Source: Steroidobacter gossypii
GTDB taxonomy: Bacteria > Pseudomonadota > Gammaproteobacteria > Steroidobacterales > Steroidobacteraceae
Direction: 5' to 3'
DNA: 64,000 nucleotides
Assembly: GCF_016801985.1 (NCBI RefSeq)
Contig: NZ_JAEVLS010000002.1
Location: 1-64,000 of the forward strand
Shown: piece after piece, positions 36,196-44,847 of the stretch
How positions within the stretch are numbered: position 1 is the stretch's first letter
Layout of the letters: every line of letters begins with the position of its first letter
Translations under genes and position numbers: made by a program
Notes under the pieces: model-generated
What the model was told of the DNA's origin: nothing
The model's input: only the letters and a program-made list of their open reading frames with translations
Databases searched by the model: none

Positions 36196-37157
36196 CGTCC
36201 ATGCTTTCCACACAACCAATAAAAGCTCACCAATGCAAAGAACATTATTGGGAGCGAGTACAGATAATACGAGATGTTCTTCGACGCGTTGAGTGTAGGG
36301 CCAGCATGCCGATAAACCGTCGATCCCCCGTCCGTTTCGACGGACGGCGTCTCGATCAGCCACAGAGCCGCAATCACCAAGAATAGGCTAATCGCAAGCG
36401 AAAGCGCGAGAGCCGCGGGAGTAGGCATCTGCGGCAGGTACTTCCTAAACAGCACCGCCGCGGGCATCGGAAGGAGCGCAATGAAAAACATGAACGCGAA
36501 TGTACCCACGCCGCCAAACACCAAGCCAACCAGCATCGTGCCTGACGCTGGTATGCCAGAAAATAAGGAACTGATCGTGAGAATCACTGAACCACCGGCG
36601 GCGACCATGACTGCCGCTTTGACCGCCACAATGCTTGCACCTGGAGCTGTCGTGTTGACGTTGTTGCCGACGCTAGCTCGGGGGGCGAGCACGTGATCAG
36701 GCATTGGATCCGCAACGTTTCGTTGCCTCGCAAATCCTCTTTCTGCAAGCACGTGACAGCACGGTATCAGGGCCGGCGCCGCAATGTAGTTCACCATGAG
36801 CTCGTACGCATAGGTCGGCAAGTCGACGCCGGCTGCAGCGAGAATCAACAGCAGCAGGGAAACCAAAACCAGGACCGCTCCGAGCCCCACAACATAGAAA
36901 TACAGGAACGGCACGTCTGCTATGCCACGCCTCCCTTTCGCCAGAAACGCGATGACAATTCGCCATCCGCAAAGTTGCAGAATGAGCCCCAGGAATGTGA
37001 AGGCCGCAACGACGTGGGCACCCGCCGGCTCTTTGGATAGGCCATTCCGATACATGGCCAGGAGGGCGAGCGAGTAGAAGATCGTCAGGAGCGTGATCGG
37101 CGCCAGCAAGGTGATGGCTTCGACCAGTAGCAGTTTTTGCGACGTGCGTTCTTTCAT
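36165..37157 (-). CDS. Cassette-encoded multi-pass membrane protein
   Basis: 330 residues with about eight hydrophobic segments (for example ITLLAPITLLTIFYSLALLA, GLGAVLVLVSLLLLILAAAG, FGGVGTFAFMFFIALLPM, SYYLYSLPIMFFALVSFYWL). No recognised family. The protein ends SNKTMEPTR, where NKTMEPTR is translated from the attC arm. It is large for a cassette gene. Confidence 0.65.
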   Translation of the reverse strand: MKERTSQKLLLVEAITLLAPITLLTIFYSLALLAMYRNGLSKEPAGAHVVAAFTFLGLILQLCGWRIVIAFLAKGRRGIADVPFLYFYVVGLGAVLVLVSLLLLILAAAGVDLPTYAYELMVNYIAAPALIPCCHVLAERGFARQRNVADPMPDHVLAPRASVGNNVNTTAPGASIVAVKAAVMVAAGGSVILTISSLFSGIPASGTMLVGLVFGGVGTFAFMFFIALLPMPAAVLFRKYLPQMPTPAALALSLAISLFLVIAALWLIETPSVETDGGSTVYRHAGPTLNASKNISYYLYSLPIMFFALVSFYWLCGKHGRSNKTMEPTR

Positions 37158-37165
37158 GCTTTAAG

Positions 37166-37225
37166 CTCTAACGCCAGCCATCAGGCGCGCGCGTTTCGCG
37201 CGTCGTCTGCATGGCCTTGTTGGGC
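37166..37225 (-). other. integron attC site 6
   Basis: 60-bp site with minus-strand inverse core GCCCAAC (37219-37225), core GTTAGAG (37166-37172), arms AAGGCCATGCAGACGACG and CGCCTGATGGCTGGC, inner stem GCGCGCG. Both core boxes fit RYYYAAC / GTTRRRY well. Confidence 0.85.
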
Positions 37226-37350
37226 GCCGCTGCGCTTTCCCACGCCGAGCATCTCTTCTCTCCTTTGCCATTCGGAGACGTTCTGGTTCGGTGTAGACGC
37301 GTTCTAGCAGTGCGATTGTGAAGTCCAAGAGATCCTGCGCATCCGCTTCG
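37226..37350 (-). other. Short cassette without a convincing gene
   Basis: About 125 bases between two attC sites. The minus frame is open (contains LLDFTIALLERVYTEPERLRMAKERRD) and continuous with the attC upstream, but it has no suitable start codon after the attC core. It may be a truncated gene or a gene-less cassette. Confidence 0.4.
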
Positions 37351-37419
37351 ACCAGCGTGCCGGCGTGCGCACCGGAGCGCGCGTCTTCGCGCGCGATCGG
37401 TTGCAACGGCTTGTTAGGA
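37351..37419 (-). other. integron attC site 7 (core side decayed)
   Basis: Minus-strand inverse core TCCTAAC (37413-37419) and a strong palindrome (AACCGATCGCGCGC ... GCGCGCTCCGGT). The distal core that should read GTTRRRY reads CGCTGGTC, so this end looks mutated. Confidence 0.65.
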
Positions 37420-37887
37420 ACTCTTCGATTTAGAGAGACTTCTGAGCGCAATCGCATCCTCTTCTCCCATTGCTCTTTCTCTTGTGCGACTACAGAGCGA
37501 AAGCTCGTAAGCCTCGCTTTCGAGCTTATACGCGTAAACGAGGTATCTTTCTCCGGCGCGCACAGGATAGCCGCACGTCGCGGAGCTCTTGTGGGTAAAG
37601 AGCACCACTTCGGACCTCTCCGGACCCTTCCATACTTCATGTGTCTTAAGGCGGACGGAGAGACCAATTTCCTCGGGATTGCTGTAGAGATACCCGAAGA
37701 GTTCCTGGAGCCATACCTTCGCTCTGCGCAGGCCTACGTGGCGATCCTCTACCGCAACCACAGTTCCATCCAAAACCACATGGGACGAGCGAAACGCCTC
37801 ATCGACAGATGGCGTTGGTACGCACGAGCAGGCTTGGCTCGTTTGCCAGGCGCACACGAGAACGAGCATCACGAGTGTTCTAGCCAT
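37414..37887 (-). CDS. Cassette-encoded secreted TIMP-like (CSC-type) protein
   Basis: 157 residues. Hydrophobic signal peptide ending CAWQTSQA, then CSCVPTPSVDEAF at the mature N-terminus, followed by VVLDGTVVAVE, VWKGPERSEVVLFTH, ATCGYPVRAGERYLVYA and SLCSRTR. This is the layout of bacterial TIMP/netrin-like (NTR) domain proteins, with an N-terminal CxC pair and two later cysteines likely forming disulfides outside the cytoplasm. The function of bacterial members is not established. The stop lies in the inverse core of attC 7; attC 8 lies just upstream of the start. Confidence 0.7.
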   Translation of the reverse strand: MARTLVMLVLVCAWQTSQACSCVPTPSVDEAFRSSHVVLDGTVVAVEDRHVGLRRAKVWLQELFGYLYSNPEEIGLSVRLKTHEVWKGPERSEVVLFTHKSSATCGYPVRAGERYLVYAYKLESEAYELSLCSRTRERAMGEEDAIALRSLSKSKSS

Positions 37888-37893
37888 TCTGAG

Positions 37894-37954
37894 TTCTAAC
37901 GCCGCCCATCACGCTCGCGCGTCTTCGCACGTCGCGTGCATGGCGTTGTTATGC
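37894..37954 (-). other. integron attC site 8
   Basis: 61-bp site: minus-strand inverse core GCATAAC (37948-37954), core GTTAGAA (37894-37900), arms CAACGCCATGCACGCGACG and CGTGATGGGCGGC, inner stem around GCGAAGACGCGCG. It is the right-most attC seen and closely resembles attC 6. Confidence 0.85.
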
Positions 37955-37980
37955 GCTCCGGTCGCTTAGGTAAAGGTCAC

Positions 37981-38022
37981 TTGACATGCGTTCGATTACT
38001 GGCATAGTAAAGCACGCTTTAC
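37981..38022 (+). promoter_or_regulatory. Promoter with palindromic operator upstream of the membrane/Xre pair
   Basis: TTGACA (37981-37986), 16-17 bases, then CATAGTA (about 38003-38009). A perfect inverted repeat GTAAAGC-AC-GCTTTAC at 38007-38022 overlaps the -10 / start region, an ideal place for autorepression by the Xre-type regulator encoded downstream, now a pseudogene. Confidence 0.6.
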
Positions 38023-38044
38023 ATGCCTCTCGATAGGTGCGCTC

Positions 38045-38404
38045 ATGCAGTATCTCGGAATGATTCTGTTCCTCATCACAACGGCGGCTGTGGCGCTTCT
38101 TCTACGTCGCTTCGATATCCCTGAGCCTTGGCCGTACATCCTCGGTGCACTATCCGTACTTCCGCCAGCGCTTCTCATAGCCTTCGGGATGCTCCGAACA
38201 ACCCGGGAACAGGACGAGCTATACCGACGCGTGCAGTTCGAAGCCATTGCATTCGCGGCTGTTGTCGCCTGGTTGTTTACATTCAGCTGGGGCGCGCTGG
38301 AGCTCATGGAACTCGTGCCTGAATTGCCGGCATATGCGATAGCGACGAGCATCGTGTTTCTCTACGGATTCGGTGGATGGCTCTTCTATCGGCGCTACCG
38401 TTGA
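38045..38404 (+). CDS. Small membrane protein, partner of an Xre-type regulator
   Basis: 119 residues with about four hydrophobic segments (MILFLITTAAVALLL, PYILGALSVLPPALLIAFGML, AIAFAAVVAWLFTFSWGAL, ATSIVFLYGFGGWLFYRRY). Contains RTTREQDELYRRVQFEAIAFA, a pattern common in small membrane proteins encoded next to Xre-family HTH regulators. The stop overlaps the start of the HTH remnant by four bases (TTGA). It is the only gene of the array region on the + strand and has its own promoter. Confidence 0.65.
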   Translation: MQYLGMILFLITTAAVALLLRRFDIPEPWPYILGALSVLPPALLIAFGMLRTTREQDELYRRVQFEAIAFAAVVAWLFTFSWGALELMELVPELPAYAIATSIVFLYGFGGWLFYRRYR

Positions 38405-38502
38405 ATAACCGGCTAAGAGAACTCCGTGAGGAAAAGGGCTGATCGCAGCAATCCTTGGCAGAGAAGCTAGACGTGTCTCGTCAGACAATCATTTCGATCG
38501 AA
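38401..38502 (+). pseudogene. Xre/Cro-type HTH regulator remnant with in-frame stops
   Basis: Reading from the TTG at 38401: NNRLRELREEKG, stop (TGA 38440-38442, probably a former Trp codon), SQQSLAEKLDVSRQTIISIE, stop (TAG 38503-38505). This is the typical first two-thirds of a short Xre regulator (RLRELREE.G.SQ..LAE.L.VSRQTI.SIE). The 3' part is missing, and sequence beyond about 38505 is antisense to an integrase remnant, so a deletion joined the two. Confidence 0.75.
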
Positions 38503-38504
38503 TA

Positions 38505-38840
38505 GTTGAACGAGCTGCGCTTGGTGTCCAGATACTCTTTCGCGAGTGCAGAGAAGGTGTCGGCTATGGCTTGTCGCTCCGCCTTCTTCTTGCCGCGGAA
38601 TCGATTCCATCAGAGGGTAGCTTGCGCGCCTGCTCCATGCGCTCTCGTGCTCGCTTCAACGTGGTGTGAGGCCACTCGCCGATGGCGAGCAGCTTTTCGC
38701 GCCCACCGTATCGAATTCATCCGCATAGTCGCGCACCCGTCCGTGGCACATACAAGAAGAGGCCACCCGTCGTACACCTTGAATGGCTTGTCTGCAGGTT
38801 TGACGGCCTTCACTGCAGTCTCAGTCAGAGGTAACGCTCT
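38505..38840 (-). pseudogene. P4-type tyrosine integrase N-terminal remnant, frameshifted
   Basis: Minus-strand reading in three frames gives LPLTETAVKAVKPADKPFKV, then REKLLAIGEWPHTTLKRARE, then KKAERQAIADTFSALAKEYL. Together these are the arm-type DNA-binding domain (DUF4102) and start of the core-binding domain of a P4/CP4-57-type integrase, with at least two frameshifts and no catalytic domain. It starts about 110 bases from the 3' end of tRNA-Leu, the usual position of such integrases, so an island was probably inserted at this tRNA. Confidence 0.8.
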
Positions 38841-38943
38841 GCTGCCCCCGGACGGCATCAGACAGCCGCGAGCCAAATCTCGCGGAAAATGCTTGTGTTC
38901 TATTGGTTTGAGCGATGCCGACGGACGGTGTCGGATGCTCAGA

Positions 38944-39030
38944 TGGTGCCGGTGGAGGGAATCGAACCCACACGCTTTTAAGGGCGGCGGATTTTGAGTC
39001 CGCTGCGTCTACCAGTTCCGCCACACCGGC
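38944..39030 (-). tRNA. tRNA-Leu (CAA)
   Basis: 87 nt on the minus strand: acceptor GCCGGTG pairs with CACCGGC, anticodon loop CTCAAAA (anticodon CAA) on stem GCGGA/TCCGC, long variable arm, T-arm with GTTCGATTC, and encoded CCA. Its 3' end faces the integrase remnant and cassette array, so it is the probable attachment site of the former island. Confidence 0.95.
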
Positions 39031-39128
39031 TCCGGGGAGCGAAGGGCGGCGATTATAGCGGAATGTCGTTGGCCAGCCGCAACGTCTTTTTTGCGACCTT
39101 TTTGCCGGCCGGGGCATCAAAGCAGGCA

Positions 39129-39734
39129 ATGTCGCACTTTCAGGGGATCGAGGTCGCCGTTGAAGTGGTCCGGGCAGCCCAGCGGGGCGAGGCGCGGGCC
39201 CACGAGGCTATTTATGTGGCCTGTCGCCGGCCCATCTACAACCTGATCCGGCGCCTGGTGGTGCGGCCGGCCGTGGCGGACGAGCTGTTCCAGGAGACCT
39301 TCGTGGAGGTGCTGCGGAACATCGGGGCGTACTCGGGCGAGGGGGCGTTTGGCGGGTGGGTGCGCAGTATCGCGGTGAGCAAGTGCTTGATGTACCTGCG
39401 ATCGCCGTGGCACCGAAGCCTGCTGTACCTGGACAACGATCAGGACTCGGCCGCCGCGCCCATCGTGCTGTTGGACGCGGCCTCGCATCCCGACGCGCAG
39501 GCGATGGCGAGCGTCGATGTGGAGCGTGCGCTGGCCGCGCTGCCGGCGCTGACGCGCAGCGTCGTCTGGCTGCACGACGTGGAAGGTTACACACACGCGG
39601 AGATTGGACGCCTGCTCGGACGCACGGCGAGTTTTTCGAAGTCACAGTTGGCGCGGGCGCATATCCGCTTGCGCGAGCTACTGGAGCAACCGGCGGAATC
39701 AACGTCATGCACGCACGCATCGAGCACTTGTTAA
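39129..39734 (+). CDS. ECF-family RNA polymerase sigma factor
   Basis: About 201 residues from the ATG at 39129 (MSHFQGIEV); an upstream ATG at 39063 is possible. Region 2: EAIYVACRRPIYNLIRRLV ... ADELFQETFVEVLRNIGAY, then GWVRSIAVSKCLMYLR. Region 4: ALAALPALTRSVVWLHDVEG and YTHAEIGRLLGRT, then AHIRLRELL. The 3' end overlaps the anti-sigma gene by 28 bases, so they are probably regulated and translated together, followed by a PDZ protein. Confidence 0.9.
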   Translation: MSHFQGIEVAVEVVRAAQRGEARAHEAIYVACRRPIYNLIRRLVVRPAVADELFQETFVEVLRNIGAYSGEGAFGGWVRSIAVSKCLMYLRSPWHRSLLYLDNDQDSAAAPIVLLDAASHPDAQAMASVDVERALAALPALTRSVVWLHDVEGYTHAEIGRLLGRTASFSKSQLARAHIRLRELLEQPAESTSCTHASSTC

Positions 39735-40339
39735 GTCTTCGGGACGGCGAGCCGGTCCCGGTGGAAGTGACCGCGCATCTCAAGGCGTGTCCGGCTTGCA
39801 CAGCTGAGTTACAGCGCCTGACTGCGATTCGTGCGGAGATGCAGGCCTTGCCCGACTTCGAACCGCCTGAGTTCGCGTGGGAGGGGATTCGCGATGCGAT
39901 CTCGTACCGCGAGCGTGGCGTGCGACCGCGAAAGGTGGGCCTCGCGGCAGCCGCCGCGGCGGTGGTCACGGTGTCGGTGATCGCATTGATCGCGAGTTAC
40001 GCCGATCGGCGCAGCACCGAGGTGACGACGGTGTCGGTACACGGCGGGACATCGCCCGAAGAGGTCGTCCCGCGCCTCGATGAGTTGGTCGCGCAGTCAC
40101 AGCAGCTGGAGCAATTGTTGAGAAAGTTGCCGGAGCGTCCGCGGATCGAACGCGTGTCCACCGCCGCGACCATCGACACCATCCAGCAACGCATTCAGTG
40201 GCTGGATTTCCAGCTCACGAACGTCCCCGAAGGCACTTTGAGCCAGGAACAGTCGCGGCAACTGTGGCGCGAGCGGGTGGAATTGATGGATTCGCTGGTG
40301 AAGGTTCGTTACGCCGAAGCCGGGGCGGTGTGGTTCTAA
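39707..40339 (+). CDS. Anti-sigma factor with zinc-finger motif and one membrane span
   Basis: 210 residues. N-terminal HLKACPACTAEL matches the HxxxCxxC zinc-finger anti-sigma pattern; a single hydrophobic span (VGLAAAAAAVVTVSVIALIA) follows at about residues 77-98; the C-terminal part (LDELVAQSQQLEQLLRKLP, IQQRIQWLDFQL) is helical and probably periplasmic. It likely holds the ECF sigma at the membrane. Confidence 0.82.
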   Translation: MHARIEHLLSLRDGEPVPVEVTAHLKACPACTAELQRLTAIRAEMQALPDFEPPEFAWEGIRDAISYRERGVRPRKVGLAAAAAAVVTVSVIALIASYADRRSTEVTTVSVHGGTSPEEVVPRLDELVAQSQQLEQLLRKLPERPRIERVSTAATIDTIQQRIQWLDFQLTNVPEGTLSQEQSRQLWRERVELMDSLVKVRYAEAGAVWF

Positions 40340-40356
40340 TCATGGGAGTACACGTT

Positions 40357-41424
40357 ATGAACGGTAAGTTGCGTGCGGGACTGCGCGTCGCGTTAGTGGC
40401 CGTTGCAGCGGCCGTGGCGACGGCCTCGGTTACCGCAGCCGAGGTGGAGAAAAAGTCCGCGGAATCGCAGGCTGAAATGGAGAAGAAGCTCGAAGACGCG
40501 CGCCGCAGGCTCGACGTGGCCGCGCGCGAAGTCGCCGAGTTGAGCATGTCGATGTCGGAGCACGCGGTGCCCGCCTTCCGGCACATCACTAGCTTTACCG
40601 CGCCGCGCGCGATGCTGGGCATCAATCTCGGTCCGCGTGGCGAAGAGCTGAAGGAAGGGGTCTCCGTGGCCAGCGTCAGTCCCGGCGGCGCGGCTGAAAG
40701 CGCGGGTTTGAAGGCCGGCGACGTCTTGTTGGCCATCGGAGACAAGCAGCTCACGCGCACGGAAGACTTGTCCGCCCGCGAAGTGCTCATGCAGGAAATG
40801 GGAAAGGTGAAGCCCGGCGAGAAAGTGAGGCTGCGCTATCGCCGCGACAACAAGGTCGCGATCGCCACGGTGACTGCGCAAGCTGCGGATCGCTTGTTCG
40901 GGATCCCGCCGGTCGCGGTGCGCGGGAAGTTCACTGGACCAGAGTTTCGCTTCCCGCCGCTGGTCGCGATGCGCGCGGCCGGTGTGTTCGGCTCGGCTGA
41001 ACTGGTGCCGCTGACGCCGAAGCTGGGCCAGTATTTCGGCACCGACAAGGGCCTGCTCGTGGTCCGCGCGCCGGAAGATAGCCGCTTCAAACTCGAAGAC
41101 GGCGACGTCATCGTCGATATCGACGGGCGCACCCCCGCGAACCCGTCGCATGCCTTCCGCATTCTCGGCTCGTATCAGGCGGGGGAGAGGCTGACGCTCA
41201 ACGTGTTGCGGCAGAAAAAGAAGATGTCATTCGACATCACCATCCCGGACGAGCCGTCCGCGGCCCGCACCGAGCCGTTCATATTCCACCAGGAGTTCAA
41301 TGGCCCGGAACGGGGATTTCAGGACTTCGTCATCGCTCCGGGTCCGGGCGCACCGCCGCCGCCTCCGCCGCCGCATGAGCACGGGCACGAGCGCGTCATC
41401 AGCATCATGGACGAGAGGGCCTGA
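40357..41424 (+). CDS. Exported protein with two PDZ domains
   Basis: About 355 residues with a signal peptide (LRVALVAVAAAVATASVTAA), a coiled segment (AEMEKKLEDARRRLDVAAREV), then two PDZ domains (LGINLGPRG ... ASVSPGGAAESAGLKAGDVLLAIGD; GLLVVRAPEDSRFKLEDGDVIVDIDG) and a C-terminal Pro/His-rich tail (APPPPPPPHEHGHE). No protease triad is seen. The ATG at 40357 follows GGGAG at 40345-40349; an ATG at 40342 is also in frame. It probably works with the ECF/anti-sigma pair in an envelope-stress circuit. Confidence 0.85.
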   Translation: MNGKLRAGLRVALVAVAAAVATASVTAAEVEKKSAESQAEMEKKLEDARRRLDVAAREVAELSMSMSEHAVPAFRHITSFTAPRAMLGINLGPRGEELKEGVSVASVSPGGAAESAGLKAGDVLLAIGDKQLTRTEDLSAREVLMQEMGKVKPGEKVRLRYRRDNKVAIATVTAQAADRLFGIPPVAVRGKFTGPEFRFPPLVAMRAAGVFGSAELVPLTPKLGQYFGTDKGLLVVRAPEDSRFKLEDGDVIVDIDGRTPANPSHAFRILGSYQAGERLTLNVLRQKKKMSFDITIPDEPSAARTEPFIFHQEFNGPERGFQDFVIAPGPGAPPPPPPPHEHGHERVISIMDERA

Positions 41425-41492
41425 GGCGCTCCTGAGCGCCCGGTGAGCTGCGGGCAGCGCCGGCGGCGCTGTTCTGCTACCGTGCGCGCCCC

Positions 41493-42524
41493 ATGCGGCG
41501 CACCGACTTCGCTTACGACCTCCCGGTCGACCTGATCGCTCAACACCCTCCGGCCCACCGGGCCGGTGGGCGGCTGCTGCACGTTCCCAAGGCGGCGCCG
41601 GTCCAGGATCTGAAATTCACCGACTTTCCTGACCTGCTGCGCGCCGGCGACCTGCTGGTTTTCAACGACACGCGGGTCATCCCGGCGCGCGTGCGTGGGG
41701 TGAAACCCACGGGCGGGCAGGTGGAAATCCTGCTCGAGCGCGTGCTCGATGCCAATCGCATCCTTGCCCACGTTCACGCCAGCAAGCCGCTGCGGCCCGA
41801 AGCGCCGGTGTCGTTGCCAGGCGGAGTCGAAGCTCGCTTCATCCAGCGACACGACGATTTGTTCGAGCTGCAGCTGAGCACCGAGCCGCTCGCATATTTC
41901 GAACAGTACGGCGCCATGCCGTTGCCGCCGTATATCGAGCGCGACGCCGAAGCCGACGACGCCGCGCGTTATCAAACAATCTACGCACGGAAGCCTGGCG
42001 CCGTCGCCGCGCCCACCGCGGGTTTGCATTTCGACGATGAGGTGCTCGCTCGTTGCAAGAGCAAGGGCGTCGATACGACGTTCGTGACATTGCATGTCGG
42101 CGCCGGCACGTTTCAAAACGTTCGCGTCGAGGATCTGCAACAGCATCGCATGCACGCCGAGCGCATCAGTGTCAGCGAGCAGGCTTGCGAAGCCATCGCT
42201 GCAGCCAAAGCGCGCGGTGGGCGAGTGGTCGCGGTGGGAACGACAGTCGTGCGCACGCTGGAGTCGGCCGCCCAATCTGGAACGTCATTGGTCGGCGCGT
42301 TGCAGCCCTACGAAGGCGAAACCCGCTTGTTCATCACGCCGGGTTATGACTTCCGCGTCATCGATGCGTTGCTCACCAACTTCCATTTGCCCGAATCGAC
42401 CTTATTGATGCTGGTCAGCGCCTTCGGCGGCTTCGATGAAGTCATGCGCGCTTACCGGCACGCGGTCGAGCAGCGCTATAGATTTTTCAGTTACGGCGAC
42501 GCGATGTTTCTGGAGCGTCGATAG
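41493..42524 (+). CDS. queA: S-adenosylmethionine:tRNA ribosyltransferase-isomerase
   Basis: 343 residues, full length for QueA. Motifs: DFAYDLPVDLIAQHPP, LLVFNDTRVIPARV, PPYIERDAEADDAARYQTIYA, AAPTAGLHFD, THVGAGTF-like LHVGAGTFQNV, and FLTNFHLPES-like LLTNFHLPESTLLMLV. It transfers the ribosyl part of SAM to preQ1-modified tRNA (queuosine pathway). tgt follows after three bases. Confidence 0.96.
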   Translation: MRRTDFAYDLPVDLIAQHPPAHRAGGRLLHVPKAAPVQDLKFTDFPDLLRAGDLLVFNDTRVIPARVRGVKPTGGQVEILLERVLDANRILAHVHASKPLRPEAPVSLPGGVEARFIQRHDDLFELQLSTEPLAYFEQYGAMPLPPYIERDAEADDAARYQTIYARKPGAVAAPTAGLHFDDEVLARCKSKGVDTTFVTLHVGAGTFQNVRVEDLQQHRMHAERISVSEQACEAIAAAKARGGRVVAVGTTVVRTLESAAQSGTSLVGALQPYEGETRLFITPGYDFRVIDALLTNFHLPESTLLMLVSAFGGFDEVMRAYRHAVEQRYRFFSYGDAMFLERR

Positions 42525-43652
<1,128 letters not shown>

Positions 43653-43701
43653 TGCGCCGACCGCGTCCGATCTGAGCCACCGCCGAGTTCAACAAGCATT
43701 C

Positions 43702-44847
43702 ATGCTCGCCGATTTGCCTACCGCACCCTGGTTTCGCCGCCTGCTGGTTTCCGGCCTGATCCTGGGGATTTTGCTGTTGACCTTCACGGTCCTGCAGCCG
43801 TTCATCGTGCCGCTGATCTGGGGCGCCATCCTGGCGTACGTCAGCTGGCCCATGCATCTGCGCGTGCTGAAGATGTGCGGCAATCGCAGCTCGGTGGCCT
43901 CGCTGATCACCACGTTGATCGTCACGGTGATCATCGTCGTGCCGCTGGTGTGGTTGATCCTGCTGGCCCGAGTGGAGGCGCTGGCCGCCTATCAGGCCAT
44001 TCAGGAATTCCTGGCCACCAAGCCGGTGTTGCCGCAAGCGATCCGCGATCTGCCGTATGTGGGCGCGCAAGCCCAGCAGATCCTCGATCAGCTGGCGTCG
44101 GATCCGACTGCCTTGCGTGGCCAGGTGCTGGTGCTGATGGAGCAATCCTCGGTGGAAGTGACCAGGCTCATCGGCGGCGCGGGCCGTAACATCGCGAAAC
44201 TGTTCTTCGCGGTGTTCTCACTCTATTTCCTGTTGCGAGACGGACCGCGGCTGATGCGAGAGGCGCGCGCGGTGCTGGAAGGAATATTGGGTCCACGCGT
44301 GCACGACTATCTCGATGCGGCCGGTTACACGACGCAAGCGGTCGTTTATGCGTTGATGCTGGGAGCACTGGCGCAGGGCGCCGTCGCCGGCATTGGCTAT
44401 TGGATTTTTGGAGTGGAGGCGCCGGTGTTGATGGGGGCCGTCACCGTGCTCATCGCGTTGGTTCCTTTCGGCGCGCCGATGGTGTGGGGCAGCCTCGCGG
44501 TCTGGGCGCTGGTTCGCGGCGACATGGTCAACGGCGTCGGCCTGATCCTGTGGGGCCTGATCCTGGTCAGCTGGGTGGACAACATCGTGCGTCCGCTGGT
44601 GATCTCGAATGCGACGCGCATGCCGTTCCTGCTGGTGGTGTTCGGCGTGCTCGGCGGTGTGCTGGCGTTCGGCCTGGTCGGCTTGTTCATCGGTCCGGTG
44701 CTGCTGGCGGTGTCGCTCGCCATCTGGCGCGAGTGGCTGGAGGAACATTCCACCAAGGAAGAGCCGGTGATTGTGACGCCGGCCAACACCACCCTTGCAA
44801 CGCCCTCGACAGCGGTCGAGACGAGGGCGAGCAGCAAGGCGCCTTAA
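43702..44847 (+). CDS. AI-2E family transporter / PerM-like permease
   Basis: About 381 residues from the ATG at 43702 (MLADLPTAPWFRRL). About seven hydrophobic stretches, including LILGILLLTFTVLQPFIVPLIWG (a PFxxPLxWA-like motif) and the C-terminal GVLGGVLAFGLVGLFIGPVLLAV typical of PF01594. The substrate is not determinable. The 3' end overlaps the convergent CNNM gene at their stop codons. Confidence 0.85.
   Translation: MLADLPTAPWFRRLLVSGLILGILLLTFTVLQPFIVPLIWGAILAYVSWPMHLRVLKMCGNRSSVASLITTLIVTVIIVVPLVWLILLARVEALAAYQAIQEFLATKPVLPQAIRDLPYVGAQAQQILDQLASDPTALRGQVLVLMEQSSVEVTRLIGGAGRNIAKLFFAVFSLYFLLRDGPRLMREARAVLEGILGPRVHDYLDAAGYTTQAVVYALMLGALAQGAVAGIGYWIFGVEAPVLMGAVTVLIALVPFGAPMVWGSLAVWALVRGDMVNGVGLILWGLILVSWVDNIVRPLVISNATRMPFLLVVFGVLGGVLAFGLVGLFIGPVLLAVSLAIWREWLEEHSTKEEPVIVTPANTTLATPSTAVETRASSKAP

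Noticed and set aside
37161-37667. A 168-residue minus-strand open frame
   Set aside because: It spans two attC sites and overlaps the TIMP-like gene in another frame. It lacks a sensible start inside a cassette.
38506-38997. A 163-residue + strand open frame
   Set aside because: It runs antisense through the integrase remnant and into the tRNA-Leu gene. The integrase reading on the other strand explains the sequence better.
41424-41440. GGCGCTC/GAGCGCC hairpin after the PDZ gene
   Set aside because: It is short with no T-tract, so it is not supported as a terminator.
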